Assembly (NCBI GenBank): GCA_017463225.1
Contig: JAFTPO010000024.1
Location: forward strand, 1 to 33,679
DNA: 33,679 nucleotides
Reading direction: 5' to 3'
Origin: Lachnospiraceae bacterium
Lineage (GTDB): Bacteria > Bacillota > Clostridia > Lachnospirales > Lachnospiraceae
Made by a program: the position numbers and the translations under genes. Position 1 is the first letter of the stretch. Each line of letters begins with the position of its first letter. This document shows positions 25,646 through 33,597 of this stretch, piece after piece. Below the pieces are notes generated by a model. The model searched no databases and had not been told where the DNA came from. It worked only from the letters and a program-made list of their open reading frames with translations.

Positions 25646-26515
25646 CTACACACCCATATCCCTATAGTAATTCTTCACATCCTCCAGCATCTGTTCCTTC
25701 ACCTTCTGAAAATCTTCCTCTCCCATTCGTGAAAACAGTGCATGATTCATAGAGATAACACCCAAATCCTTAGAATGATACAAGAATCTCTTTCTCTCAA
25801 ACTTCTCAAATGGGTTGGTCAGCATATTGATTTTTATCATTTTCCTATCCTTCAATGTCTCTGCATTATAAGGACAGGATGGTCTATCTACCGGCAGACC
25901 TCGCGCTATTCTATCCTCATAGAATGCAATATAATCATCCATTACAGCCTCAATATTTGCATCCCCTATAGAATTCATATTCTTAATAAATTATAGCAAA
26001 AATGGCATCTTATAAGATAGTGAATAGTCTCTCTCAGCCAAGAAGTCAAAGAAGTCTTTCTTTATTGTTTCTTCAGTATGCTCTGGGATGTTTAATTCAT
26101 TTCTTATGTTCTTTACATCCTCCGGGCTAAATAGATTTATCTGCTTGTTACCAAATGGATAGGCAACTGTAGGGTTTATTTTGCCCTTCTTTATCCAGCT
26201 TGTTATGTTGCCAGTGCTGACATAATATTCCCTAGCTAACTGCTCCTGACTTAAGTAATCACCATATTTATCTTCGAAGCTATTGATATCAATTTCCACT
26301 ATACGCTCTAGCGCAATGCCCAACTTATAATGTGCCATAGCATATCTAAATTTCTTTGAATTCCACTTACTATCAATTTTGAATGTTGTACCCATCTTTT
26401 GATTTATTTGCGAAAAAACTCCAATAATGAATAATGTAAATGCTATAATTCCTACATTTTCATTTCGGAACTTTTTTACATTTTCATAGTAACATTTACA
26501 ACATTCACACCACAT
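25646..26515 (-). pseudogene. Nonsense-interrupted C-terminal remnant of a larger protein
   Basis: Two open segments lie in the same reading frame, separated by a single TAA at 25991-25993: the first (to 26515, or from the ATG at 26395) ends SLSYKMPFLL, then stop, then FIKNMNSIGDANIEAV continues to 25646. Read through, it is one coherent sequence with an HTH-like segment (LSQEQLAREYYVSTGNITSW), then SLSYKMPFLL and NPFEKFERKRFLYHSKDLG. I recall such segments at the C-terminus of large DEAD/DEAH-helicase-type proteins of clostridia, which is unverified. The helicase part is absent. The first 40 residues (Cys-rich, one hydrophobic segment) may be unrelated. Neither start has a good ribosome binding site. 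Confidence 0.6.
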
Positions 26516-26524
26516 AACTTTTTT

Positions 26525-27727
26525 CTAAAATGGTATATCAGGAAATTTATCTTTCTTAGATGCATTCCAACTTAACATCCTATAATTACAAGTCTGTTCC
26601 TTCTTCTCTTTTCTTAGATTATATTCTTCTGTATCCATACCAAAACATTCAACTACGATACTAGAATCTTCTTCAACCAAATCAATTATCGCATCCTCTA
26701 AATGATTATCCGTATACAACGACATTCCAAAAGACCATGGTCTAAAAAAAACATGCTTGTTTTTTGAATGATTGTTTTCAATATAATCTATAATATATTC
26801 GAAGAATTTAGCCTCGTATGTACTTTCTACAAACAAGCCATATTTATTCACTAACAAAAAACATATATCCAAAGCCTTAAAATATGGTTTTGTACTTAGA
26901 ATTCCCGCAACAATTATTCTGTATCCTGCTTTTTGAGCATTCTCTACTGTCAAACCATTATATGTTTTACGAAACTTCTCATTTGCACAAAAAAGCACCT
27001 CCGCGCTTACAGAAAAGTTCCTTTCCCTTGCAACCACATCATTAATAGCCTTATAATATCTATTTATTCCACAAACTTTATAGTTATCATATAATTCATT
27101 ATATTCGGCATCTTTATATTCCCAATAGAAATAATTAATATCATTCTTACCCTTATTTATATCATCCAATGTACATCTCTTGTTTCTTATTTTAATCTTC
27201 TTAAACATTGAAACAACATAAGATTGAAATTCTTCAAATTTCAAGTAATATTGGCATGGTGCATACGCCATTTGATACCAAGAATACCAATTTACTTTTT
27301 TATAAAATGCCGAAAGAGTCATGCTCTCCTCTGAATTATAGATTTTAGCAGAACTATAGCTTGAATTAAGTACCATTTTAGTATTTCTATGAGTTTCCAG
27401 TAAATTGGCAATTATAATATCAGAATCTTCTGTTTCATACCTGAAGGCAGGATTACTTAAACAAATTTCTTTAAAGTTACTATATCCCGGGCAATTTCTA
27501 TTATGCAAAGATTTAGAATTATGCATAGCAGGATATAACTTGCCATCTACACTATACTTATATTCAATATCTTTATTCCTACATGCGCAGAATATTTCCA
27601 CCTGACCAGTTTTAAATTGCTTTAATATCTCATTATATTCCTTACTCTTTTTAAAATCCTTTTGCTTGAGCAAACATATTCTTTCATATTTATTATTTTT
27701 GTTTTTTATTATAAACTTTTGTTCCAT
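26525..27727 (-). CDS. DUF1173-like zinc-knuckle protein with a possible nuclease domain
   Basis: A 400-aa protein. Near the N-terminus CAC (Cys47, Cys49), then His75 and Cys79 (LHNRNCPG), form a CxC...HxxxC knuckle like that of DUF1173 proteins. The C-terminal part has YEAKFFEYIIDYI, then NHLEDAIIDLV, IVVECFGMDTEEYNLRKEKK: an acidic residue, a hydrophobic strand with V-E, then a Lys-rich helix, as in PD-(D/E)xK-like folds. Both assignments are by pattern only. A GTG at 27736 is possible but AAAGG touches it; the ATG at 27727 has 9 nt spacing. It is 158 bp downstream of the HKD-ATPase gene on the same strand and may be its partner. Confidence 0.65.
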   Translation of the reverse strand: MEQKFIIKNKNNKYERICLLKQKDFKKSKEYNEILKQFKTGQVEIFCACRNKDIEYKYSVDGKLYPAMHNSKSLHNRNCPGYSNFKEICLSNPAFRYETEDSDIIIANLLETHRNTKMVLNSSYSSAKIYNSEESMTLSAFYKKVNWYSWYQMAYAPCQYYLKFEEFQSYVVSMFKKIKIRNKRCTLDDINKGKNDINYFYWEYKDAEYNELYDNYKVCGINRYYKAINDVVARERNFSVSAEVLFCANEKFRKTYNGLTVENAQKAGYRIIVAGILSTKPYFKALDICFLLVNKYGLFVESTYEAKFFEYIIDYIENNHSKNKHVFFRPWSFGMSLYTDNHLEDAIIDLVEEDSSIVVECFGMDTEEYNLRKEKKEQTCNYRMLSWNASKKDKFPDIPF

Positions 27728-27885
27728 ATTTTTCACCCTTTCACATCTTTATTACTAGTATTACGAAATAAAAATGTCTAATCATCCTTTTTTTCAAACT
27801 TATGTCTAATTATATTAACTACTTTACTAGAGCGTTTTATAACAAAAAACAAAATCATTTTTTTAATTTTCCAAACATCTAATAA

Positions 27886-29877
27886 TTATAACATCCTCCT
27901 CTTAAACCTCACTTCAAAAAACTCCCTTGCAACGTCAAGATCCATAACCAAGCATCTAGACGCAACACTGGCATTTAACTTAGGTGGAAGTTCATCGCAT
28001 ATATATCTAAGTTCATACGTATTACTCCCCTCCGGATAAGTATAAACAAGCTTATTCTTTTTCTTATCTACAGTAAATTGTTTCCTCTCGTTTTCCCAAG
28101 CATTTAATATCTTATTGATGGCATTACGACCGACCACCTTCTCACCAAAATAATCCGAATAAGATAGTACCTCAACATAAGACGGAAGCTTATCATGAAC
28201 GAATTCTCCAAATATTTCTATAAGCACATTCGATGATATCTTAAATATATCTGGGAAGTACTCATCATTTCCTGCCTTCATTTCCTCTACCATACTATCT
28301 ATCTTTGGAAGTATTCTCCTCACATACTCGCAGTACAAGCTGTTAGTTATGTTTCTCATACTTTCATTTATTCTCTTAGAATTCTTAACTCCAGCTTCCT
28401 TGTCTATTTTAGCATTGATGCGACATCCTATAGCTCTCTTTGATATTGCTGCTTCAAGAGAAGGTAGCTTATTAGTAGTGATAGCAATGGCAGGATAATT
28501 TATAAAATGCTCTCTAACACCCCATTCATCATCTTTTATTATCTTTCCTGCGTGGTGCTGAAACTGTGCTTTATCTAAATCATCAATGTTTATTGGAATA
28601 CCTTCGCAACCTCTTTTTAAACCCTCAATATTTGTAGTTGTGAAATCACCAGTTGAGTTAAGAGGAATTCTAGTGTTGCACATAAGCTTCGATAATAATC
28701 TCAAGAATGTCGACTTGCCTCCGTTTGATTCACCATATATTATACCTACCACCGGGAACGGCGTTACATCATATCCATTTTTATATGCAACATATCTTAA
28801 ATATGGCATAAACAAACTGGCAAAGTACCAATTCAAAAAAGCATAATAATCCTTTTGTGCTTGCTTAACATCTCCATAAAACGTATTTAAACTGTCAAAA
28901 TAACTAAACAAAAATGTTATATCACTCTCTATATTCTCGTAACTTGGAAACAAATTACATTCCTTTCCATTGAAAAACAATTTATTTGCATCATAATCAA
29001 TATGCAACTTAGGCAATGTCTTTTGTTTTTCTCTTTTTTCCTTAATGTGTTCTTTATTCAGACTATAAAACTTCTTCATCTGCTCGGCTACTATCATTAT
29101 CTTTCCATCTGCCTTTTTAGGCTTAGGAAGCATAGGCTTTAATTCTTTTTCCAATCCTATGATGTTTGCAACAATATCTATATCATCGTCTTCTTCCTCT
29201 GATTGTTCCAAAAACACAACATTTCGTTTTTCCAATGTATTCAATACAGGAATCTCCTCTGGATGCTCTTCCAAAAACTTTTCGTCTTCCATAGACTTTG
29301 TCATCACTTTTTGATTAACATTATCAGAACACTTATCTTTAAACTCCTCAAATCTATGCTTGTACCATGCATATGCCTCTTCATCGTCATAATAAGAAAT
29401 ATTCTCTCTTTGAATCCCACAAAAAGCTGATGAAGACATATTGGCGCTACCGGTTATTACTCTTTTTCTACCATCCTTTGACTTTAAGCAAAATATTTTC
29501 TCGTGTGATTTTATATCTCTGGAAACATATAGCATAAGCTTATCCTCATCCATTTTTTCACTCATTTTGATAGCACTTTTACTTTTTACCAGTTTCTCTA
29601 CCAAAGCTCTCTCAACTGCCATAATAGTAGCCAAAGAATCATCTACCAAGCCCTCACAACCAAAGATAATTTCTGTGTAGTCAAACCTATCAATAAGCTG
29701 TTCCATAAATCTCAATCCCGATGAAAACGTAATAACATACATCTCATCAAAACCATCGAACAGTTCTTGCCAACTTAATTCCCTCGACTGAATAAACTTA
29801 GCCTGTACTACCTGAAGTTTTCGTGAAGCATCAACTGTTAAACCTTCATCAAAATCAAATAAAGTTAATTGTTCCAT
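27886..29877 (-). CDS. PLD/HKD nuclease domain fused to a P-loop ATPase
   Basis: A 663-aa two-domain protein. Residues about 15-180: phospholipase-D-like domain with one HKD motif, His125-x-Lys127 and GSANMSSSAF (143-152), the form found in DNA-acting PLD nucleases attached to helicases. A charged linker (about 190-290) follows. Residues about 370-500: P-loop ATPase with Walker A GESNGGKST (382-390), Walker B PINIDDLDK (428-436) and a sensor block TTNKLPSLEAAISKR (467-481) reminiscent of SF3 / D5-like viral helicases. The C-terminal 160 residues are unassigned. The ATG at 29877 follows GAGGTG. Role not known to me; DNA cleavage powered or gated by the ATPase is inference. Confidence 0.75.
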   Translation of the reverse strand: MEQLTLFDFDEGLTVDASRKLQVVQAKFIQSRELSWQELFDGFDEMYVITFSSGLRFMEQLIDRFDYTEIIFGCEGLVDDSLATIMAVERALVEKLVKSKSAIKMSEKMDEDKLMLYVSRDIKSHEKIFCLKSKDGRKRVITGSANMSSSAFCGIQRENISYYDDEEAYAWYKHRFEEFKDKCSDNVNQKVMTKSMEDEKFLEEHPEEIPVLNTLEKRNVVFLEQSEEEDDDIDIVANIIGLEKELKPMLPKPKKADGKIMIVAEQMKKFYSLNKEHIKEKREKQKTLPKLHIDYDANKLFFNGKECNLFPSYENIESDITFLFSYFDSLNTFYGDVKQAQKDYYAFLNWYFASLFMPYLRYVAYKNGYDVTPFPVVGIIYGESNGGKSTFLRLLSKLMCNTRIPLNSTGDFTTTNIEGLKRGCEGIPINIDDLDKAQFQHHAGKIIKDDEWGVREHFINYPAIAITTNKLPSLEAAISKRAIGCRINAKIDKEAGVKNSKRINESMRNITNSLYCEYVRRILPKIDSMVEEMKAGNDEYFPDIFKISSNVLIEIFGEFVHDKLPSYVEVLSYSDYFGEKVVGRNAINKILNAWENERKQFTVDKKKNKLVYTYPEGSNTYELRYICDELPPKLNASVASRCLVMDLDVAREFFEVRFKRRML

Positions 29878-29989
29878 ATTGTCACCTCATACCTTTCTAT
29901 GCATTTTGCATATTCCATATCGCTCCTAGTATCATACCTCTGTTGTATGACTACTTCATCATAGTTTCTTATAATATTAAACCAATGCG

Positions 29990-30007
29990 AGTCCTATAAT
30001 CAGGACT
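29990..30007. promoter_or_regulatory. Inverted repeat upstream of the HKD-ATPase gene
   Basis: AGTCCT-ATAATC-AGGACT, 6-bp perfect arms, 113 bp upstream of the gene's start. It may be an operator or part of the former intergenic region split by the IS30 element. The rest of 29878-30023 shows no gene. Confidence 0.35.
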
Positions 30008-30159
30008 TAATCAAATCAAACTAGAAACATAACGAACGTAATGTGAATTTTTAAATTCCAGTTTTTCAACCCCAAAATATTCAAATCCGGAATTTACTCT
30101 TGCACATGGTTTTTGGTACAATCTCATGTGGTTATCTGTCTGCCGGAAAGGATCACCAT

Positions 30160-31530
30160 ATGAACGAACATAACCAAAAACATTTAACCCTATCTGACAG
30201 AACCTATATCGAACAGGAGCTGTTGCAAAAAAGTACTTTTACTTCTATTGGAAAGAATCTTCACAAAGATCCCACAACTATCTCTAAGGAAGTAAAACGT
30301 TATCGTAAAACTGTTCCTGCCAAACATAGCTATCGCTGTTGTATTTGCAAACATTTCAGGGATTGTGATCTGATGAGCAGGGAACTAAAGTGCCCCAGTT
30401 ATCAGAAAGACTCCCGCTACTGTGCTTACTATTGTAAAAGATGTTACAGAAGAAATGCTACAGAAGTCTGTCCGTATTTCTTACCTTACACCTGTGATAA
30501 AATCAACAAAGCCCCTTATGTGTGCAACTACTGCGAAGATTATAAACCTTGTCCTATCGACAAGAAAATCTATGAGGCTGCTTATGCCCAAAGACAATAC
30601 GAAAAAAAGCTGTATGATTCCAGAAAAGGCATCAACATGACTCCGGAAGAATTGCAGGAACTGAACGACTTGATATCACCGCTTATCCTGAAAGGACAAC
30701 CATTAAGTCATATATTTGCAGTACATTCGGACGAGATTCCTGTTTGTCGGCGGACTCTTTACAACTATCTGGATCAACGTGTGTTTCAGGCTAGAAACAT
30801 TGACCTTCCCCGTCGAGTTCGTTATAAAAAACGGAAGAAGAAATCAGAACCAAGAAAAAGCAAACATCTTCAACAGGTATATCGTAACAAACGTACCTAT
30901 GTGGATTTTGAACGCTTTATGGAAGCTCATCCCGATACAGAAGTTGTTGAAATGGACACCGTCAAAGGCGGACGTGGTAAAGGAAAATGCCTTCTTACAC
31001 TTCTGTTTCGAAGCTGCAGTTTTATGCTTGTAATTCTCATGCCTGACTGCACGCAGAAAAGTGTTATTAAAGCTATCAACGATTTAACGGAAGTTCTTGG
31101 AATCCGTACGTTTAAAAAATACTTTCCCGTCATTCTGACGGATAACGGCTCGGAATTCAAAAATCCGTGGGATATCGAAAAAATCGAAACCGGAACACAT
31201 CGTACCTATGTATTCTATTGTGACCCATATGTTTCCAATCAGAAAGCCCGACTGGAGAAGAATCATGAATACATACGCTATGTTATCCCAAAAGGGCGCA
31301 GCATGCATAAATACACGCAGGAAGATATAAGCCTCATGGCAAGCCACATCAACTCTACAGCCCGAGACAGCCTGAATGGTGCCTGTCCATTTGATTTGGC
31401 CAGCCTTCTTTTAGACAAAAAAATACCGCTCTTAGCAGGACAGTTTAAAGTCTCCCCAGACGAAGTCATGCTAAAACCGGTACTCATAGAAAATAGTGTC
31501 AAAGAAAGAGAGGCCCGCCATGAACAATAA
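30160..31530 (+). CDS. IS30-family transposase
   Basis: A 456-aa transposase: N-terminal HTH (LTLSDRTYIEQEL then TSIGKNLHKDPTTISKEVKR), a Cys-rich region (about 55-140, more than twelve Cys in CxxC-like pairs, likely zinc binding), and a C-terminal RNase H-like core with the DDE triad Asp266 (VVEMDTVKG), Asp328 (LTDNGSEF) and Glu366 (ARLEKNHEYIR), followed by IPKG. The frame opens at 30100, but the ATG at 30160 has AAAGG at 8 nt and begins with the usual MNEHNQKHLTL. No frameshift or stop is present, so the element is probably active or recently was. Confidence 0.93.
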   Translation: MNEHNQKHLTLSDRTYIEQELLQKSTFTSIGKNLHKDPTTISKEVKRYRKTVPAKHSYRCCICKHFRDCDLMSRELKCPSYQKDSRYCAYYCKRCYRRNATEVCPYFLPYTCDKINKAPYVCNYCEDYKPCPIDKKIYEAAYAQRQYEKKLYDSRKGINMTPEELQELNDLISPLILKGQPLSHIFAVHSDEIPVCRRTLYNYLDQRVFQARNIDLPRRVRYKKRKKKSEPRKSKHLQQVYRNKRTYVDFERFMEAHPDTEVVEMDTVKGGRGKGKCLLTLLFRSCSFMLVILMPDCTQKSVIKAINDLTEVLGIRTFKKYFPVILTDNGSEFKNPWDIEKIETGTHRTYVFYCDPYVSNQKARLEKNHEYIRYVIPKGRSMHKYTQEDISLMASHINSTARDSLNGACPFDLASLLLDKKIPLLAGQFKVSPDEVMLKPVLIENSVKEREARHEQ

Positions 31531-31693
31531 TCCTACCATTCCATACGACATTCTTCTGGATAAATATTTAGAAGCCCAAAGAGATATCGAATACTTGGAA
31601 TATAAAATATCTTCATTGAATGAAGAACTTGATGCCTGGCAAAAAGCCTATGAAGACTATGCTGACATCCTAATGGAGCACGGTCTCATATAA
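31520..31693 (+). CDS. 57-aa coiled-coil ORF overlapping the transposase end
   Basis: Its ATG lies inside the last codons of the transposase gene (11-nt overlap), so translation is probably coupled. The product is acidic and strongly helical, YLEAQRDIEYLEYKISSL followed by NEELDAWQKAYEDY, which suggests a short coiled coil. A GTG at 31496 could add eight residues. Most IS30 elements carry only the transposase. Function unknown; a regulator of transposition or a passenger are both possible. Confidence 0.55.
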   Translation: MNNNPTIPYDILLDKYLEAQRDIEYLEYKISSLNEELDAWQKAYEDYADILMEHGLI

Positions 31694-31794
31694 TCCTATC
31701 AATCTAAAACACATGAGCAGATAGATAACCACCAAAATTCATCAAATTTTCTCCGAGACAGGTGGAATTTATTTTTGCTCAATTTTCTCCAGCT

Positions 31795-31821
31795 GTCTGT
31801 TTGCCATGCAAACAAACAGAC
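31795..31821 (+). repeat. Hairpin in the IS30 3' region
   Basis: GTCTGTTTG and CAAACAGAC (9-bp perfect arms) flank a 9-nt loop. No T-tract follows, so it is not an obvious terminator. The rest of 31694-31945 holds the right end of the element and no gene. Confidence 0.5.
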
Positions 31822-31964
31822 TTGGTACAACGAATTATAGCACTTTTCAGGGTACTTTTGTATAGGGTATCTTCAAAAAAGTTGCTCAAAATTCAAAATA
31901 CGAGGTCAAATCAACTTGAACCGGAATTTAGTTTTTCATTTGACCGAAACATAACGAACCACAT

Positions 31965-31999
31965 AAAAACAACCCCAACCGCCTCAGCAGCTGGGATTG
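31965..31999 (-). terminator. Terminator of the DUF4143 ATPase gene
   Basis: On the minus strand a 12-bp stem (with G-U pairs) runs from CAATCCCAGC (31999-31990) to GGTTGGGGTTG (31980-31970), followed by five T (31969-31965). It is about 170 bp after the ATPase stop; the 32000-32169 stretch between shows no convincing gene. The IS30 direct repeat ends only 5 bp beyond its T-tract. Confidence 0.6.
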
Positions 32000-32169
32000 C
32001 TTTCCATACTACGCCACAACCCTATCTAATTTTTCTGGCATAAAATGCCCTTTACACCGCCTCAAACCCTTCATATTCCAATCTTCTCACCTCGAACAAC
32101 CGATGCTGCCGTGGCATTGGCTACTTTATTCACCAAGCATCAATCATCCAACATATAGACATTTATCAA

Positions 32170-33393
32170 CTATATCATCCAAACAGGAACAATATAATTA
32201 TCTCTATCAATTGCACTAAGGCCTGGCTTCATACATATTACTGCCCCCTTCGAACGTGGTGTTGATGACTTATCCAGTAAACCAAATACCTTTGTCAGCT
32301 CTGTTCCAGGATTGGAAGTTTTCTTAATTTCTATTGGATTCAAAACCCCATCATGTTCTAGAACAATATCTATTTCCTTAGAATCCTTATCTCGATAATA
32401 GTAAATGTAAGGTTCCTTTCCACAATTCAAGTAAGTTTTCATAATCTCTGCAACCACATAATTTTCTAAAATTGCACCATTCATAGCACCACTCTCTAAA
32501 GTTTCAGCACTACTCCACTTGGTTAGGTAACATACCAATCCTGTATCATAAAAATACAATTTAGGTGTTTTCACAAGACGTTTTAGTAAATTATTGGAAT
32601 ATGGATGGAGATAAAATATAATTCCAAGTGTTTCCAAAATCCCCAACCAGTTCTTTGCCTGTGTCTGATTTATATCTGCATCTCTAGCAACCTCTGCCAT
32701 ATTCAGCATTTGACCACACCTTGCTGCTACTGCTGTTATAAATCTAAGAAACTTAAGCGAATCAATAGCATCCGACAATTCCCTTACATCACGCTCAATA
32801 TAAGTTGACAAATAACTGCTATAAAATATCTGACTATTACTGTTTACACCACTTATTATTGCTGGCATTGATCCTTTATATATTCGTTCAAAAATAGCTC
32901 TTGTGTCTGCTTCTTTTCTTCCATTCTTTCTAGTGGATAATGCCTCCATATCTATTATAAATGGTTCCATATCACCACCTGAAATTTCTGCCTGAGATAA
33001 AGATGTAAGCGATAGCACAGCTACTCTTCCTGCTAATGATTCTTGTACTCCACGCATTAGTTTAAACACCTGAGAACCCGTAAGCCAAAATGCACCTGGC
33101 TCATGATATTTATCTACGTGCATTTTTATATAAGTAAATAATTCTGGTGCATATTGTACCTCATCAATCAACACAGGTGGCTTATGCAACTGCAAAAATA
33201 ATTCCGGATCAGTCTTTGCGATATTTCTTTCATTCAAATCATCTAAGGTAACATATCCTCTATCTGTTCCTTCCATTAACTTCTGGAGCATAGTGGTCTT
33301 ACCAACCTGCCTTGGTCCAGTAACTAAAACTACAGGATATTCTTTTGTAACTTGATTAACTACGTTCTCCAAATTTCTCTTTATATAATTCAT
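32170..33393 (-). CDS. AAA-family ATP-binding protein with DUF4143 domain
   Basis: A 407-aa protein of the widespread AAA_14/DUF4143 group. N-terminal ATPase: Walker A TGPRQVGKTT (25-34), Walker B PVLIDEVQ (73-80), sensor-like FWLTGSQ (about 102-108). A winged-helix-like middle (NMAEVARDADINQTQAKNWL) and the C-terminal DUF4143 part (ETLGIIFYLHPY, KTPKLYFYDTGLVCYL, then VLEHDGVLNPIEIKK, a nuclease-like fold) follow. Proteins of this group are abundant in anaerobes and have no established function; toxin-antitoxin and defence roles have been guessed. The ATG at 33393 has a weak AGAGAG upstream. The promoter region carries three copies of one motif. Confidence 0.9.
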   Translation of the reverse strand: MNYIKRNLENVVNQVTKEYPVVLVTGPRQVGKTTMLQKLMEGTDRGYVTLDDLNERNIAKTDPELFLQLHKPPVLIDEVQYAPELFTYIKMHVDKYHEPGAFWLTGSQVFKLMRGVQESLAGRVAVLSLTSLSQAEISGGDMEPFIIDMEALSTRKNGRKEADTRAIFERIYKGSMPAIISGVNSNSQIFYSSYLSTYIERDVRELSDAIDSLKFLRFITAVAARCGQMLNMAEVARDADINQTQAKNWLGILETLGIIFYLHPYSNNLLKRLVKTPKLYFYDTGLVCYLTKWSSAETLESGAMNGAILENYVVAEIMKTYLNCGKEPYIYYYRDKDSKEIDIVLEHDGVLNPIEIKKTSNPGTELTKVFGLLDKSSTPRSKGAVICMKPGLSAIDRDNYIVPVWMI

Positions 33394-33412
33394 ACTGTCT
33401 ACTCTCTTTCGT

Positions 33413-33510
33413 CTAATTTGTAATCTAATTGTATTTTAGCCGAATATTGCACAAAAATCAAGTATATTTCGGCTAATTTATAATGTAATTATATTTTAGC
33501 CGAAATATAC
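33413..33510 (-). promoter_or_regulatory. DUF4143 promoter with three TTAGCCGAAATAT motifs
   Basis: Motif copies at 33436-33447 (one base shorter), 33464-33476 (inverted) and 33496-33508. The last two form a 15-bp perfect inverted repeat (33462-33476/33496-33510); a 35-bp imperfect direct repeat links 33413-33447 and 33473-33508 at 60-bp spacing. A minus-strand promoter TTGATT (33461-33456), 17 bp, TAAAAT (33438-33433) lies between the copies, with one motif in its spacer. Confidence 0.65.
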
Positions 33511-33542
33511 TCATTCTATAACAAAAAACCATCCTAACAATG

Positions 33543-33597
33543 AACCGACCCCCAAAAGTTAGACCTAAAAATCTAACAATTGGGAGGTCGGTTTTTT
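33543..33597 (+). terminator. Terminator-like hairpin covering the IS3 orfA ribosome binding site
   Basis: Arms AACCGACC (33543-33550)/GGTCGGTT (33586-33593), CCAA/TTGG and GTTAGA/TCTAAC, then a T6 run. GGGAGG (33582-33587), the orfA ribosome binding site, lies in the 3' arm. Read-through transcripts from outside should terminate or hide the site. Confidence 0.7.

Larger units (their letters stand above)
30024..31959 (+). mobile_element. IS30-family insertion sequence with 14-bp direct repeats
   Basis: The 14-bp sequence GAAACATAACGAAC occurs at 30024-30037 and again at 31946-31959, bracketing an element of about 1.9 kb (30038-31945). Just inside, the ends carry imperfect inverted repeats: left TGAATTTTTAAATTCCAGTT versus right (reverse complement) TGAAAAACTAAATTCCGGTT, 15 of 20 identical. 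The right end also has a subterminal palindrome GGTCAAAT/ATTTGACC (31904-31945). It holds an IS30-type transposase and a small overlapping ORF, and split the intergenic region between the HKD-ATPase and DUF4143 genes. Exact ends are inferred from the repeats. Confidence 0.8.

Noticed and set aside
31278-31502. Antisense open frames within the IS30 transposase
   Set aside because: They oppose the catalytic core of an intact transposase and lack start signals.
32000-32169. Possible decayed gene between the IS30 element and the ATPase gene
   Set aside because: The minus strand shows short peptide-like runs broken by stops, with no family resemblance; nothing could be supported beyond the terminator hairpin.
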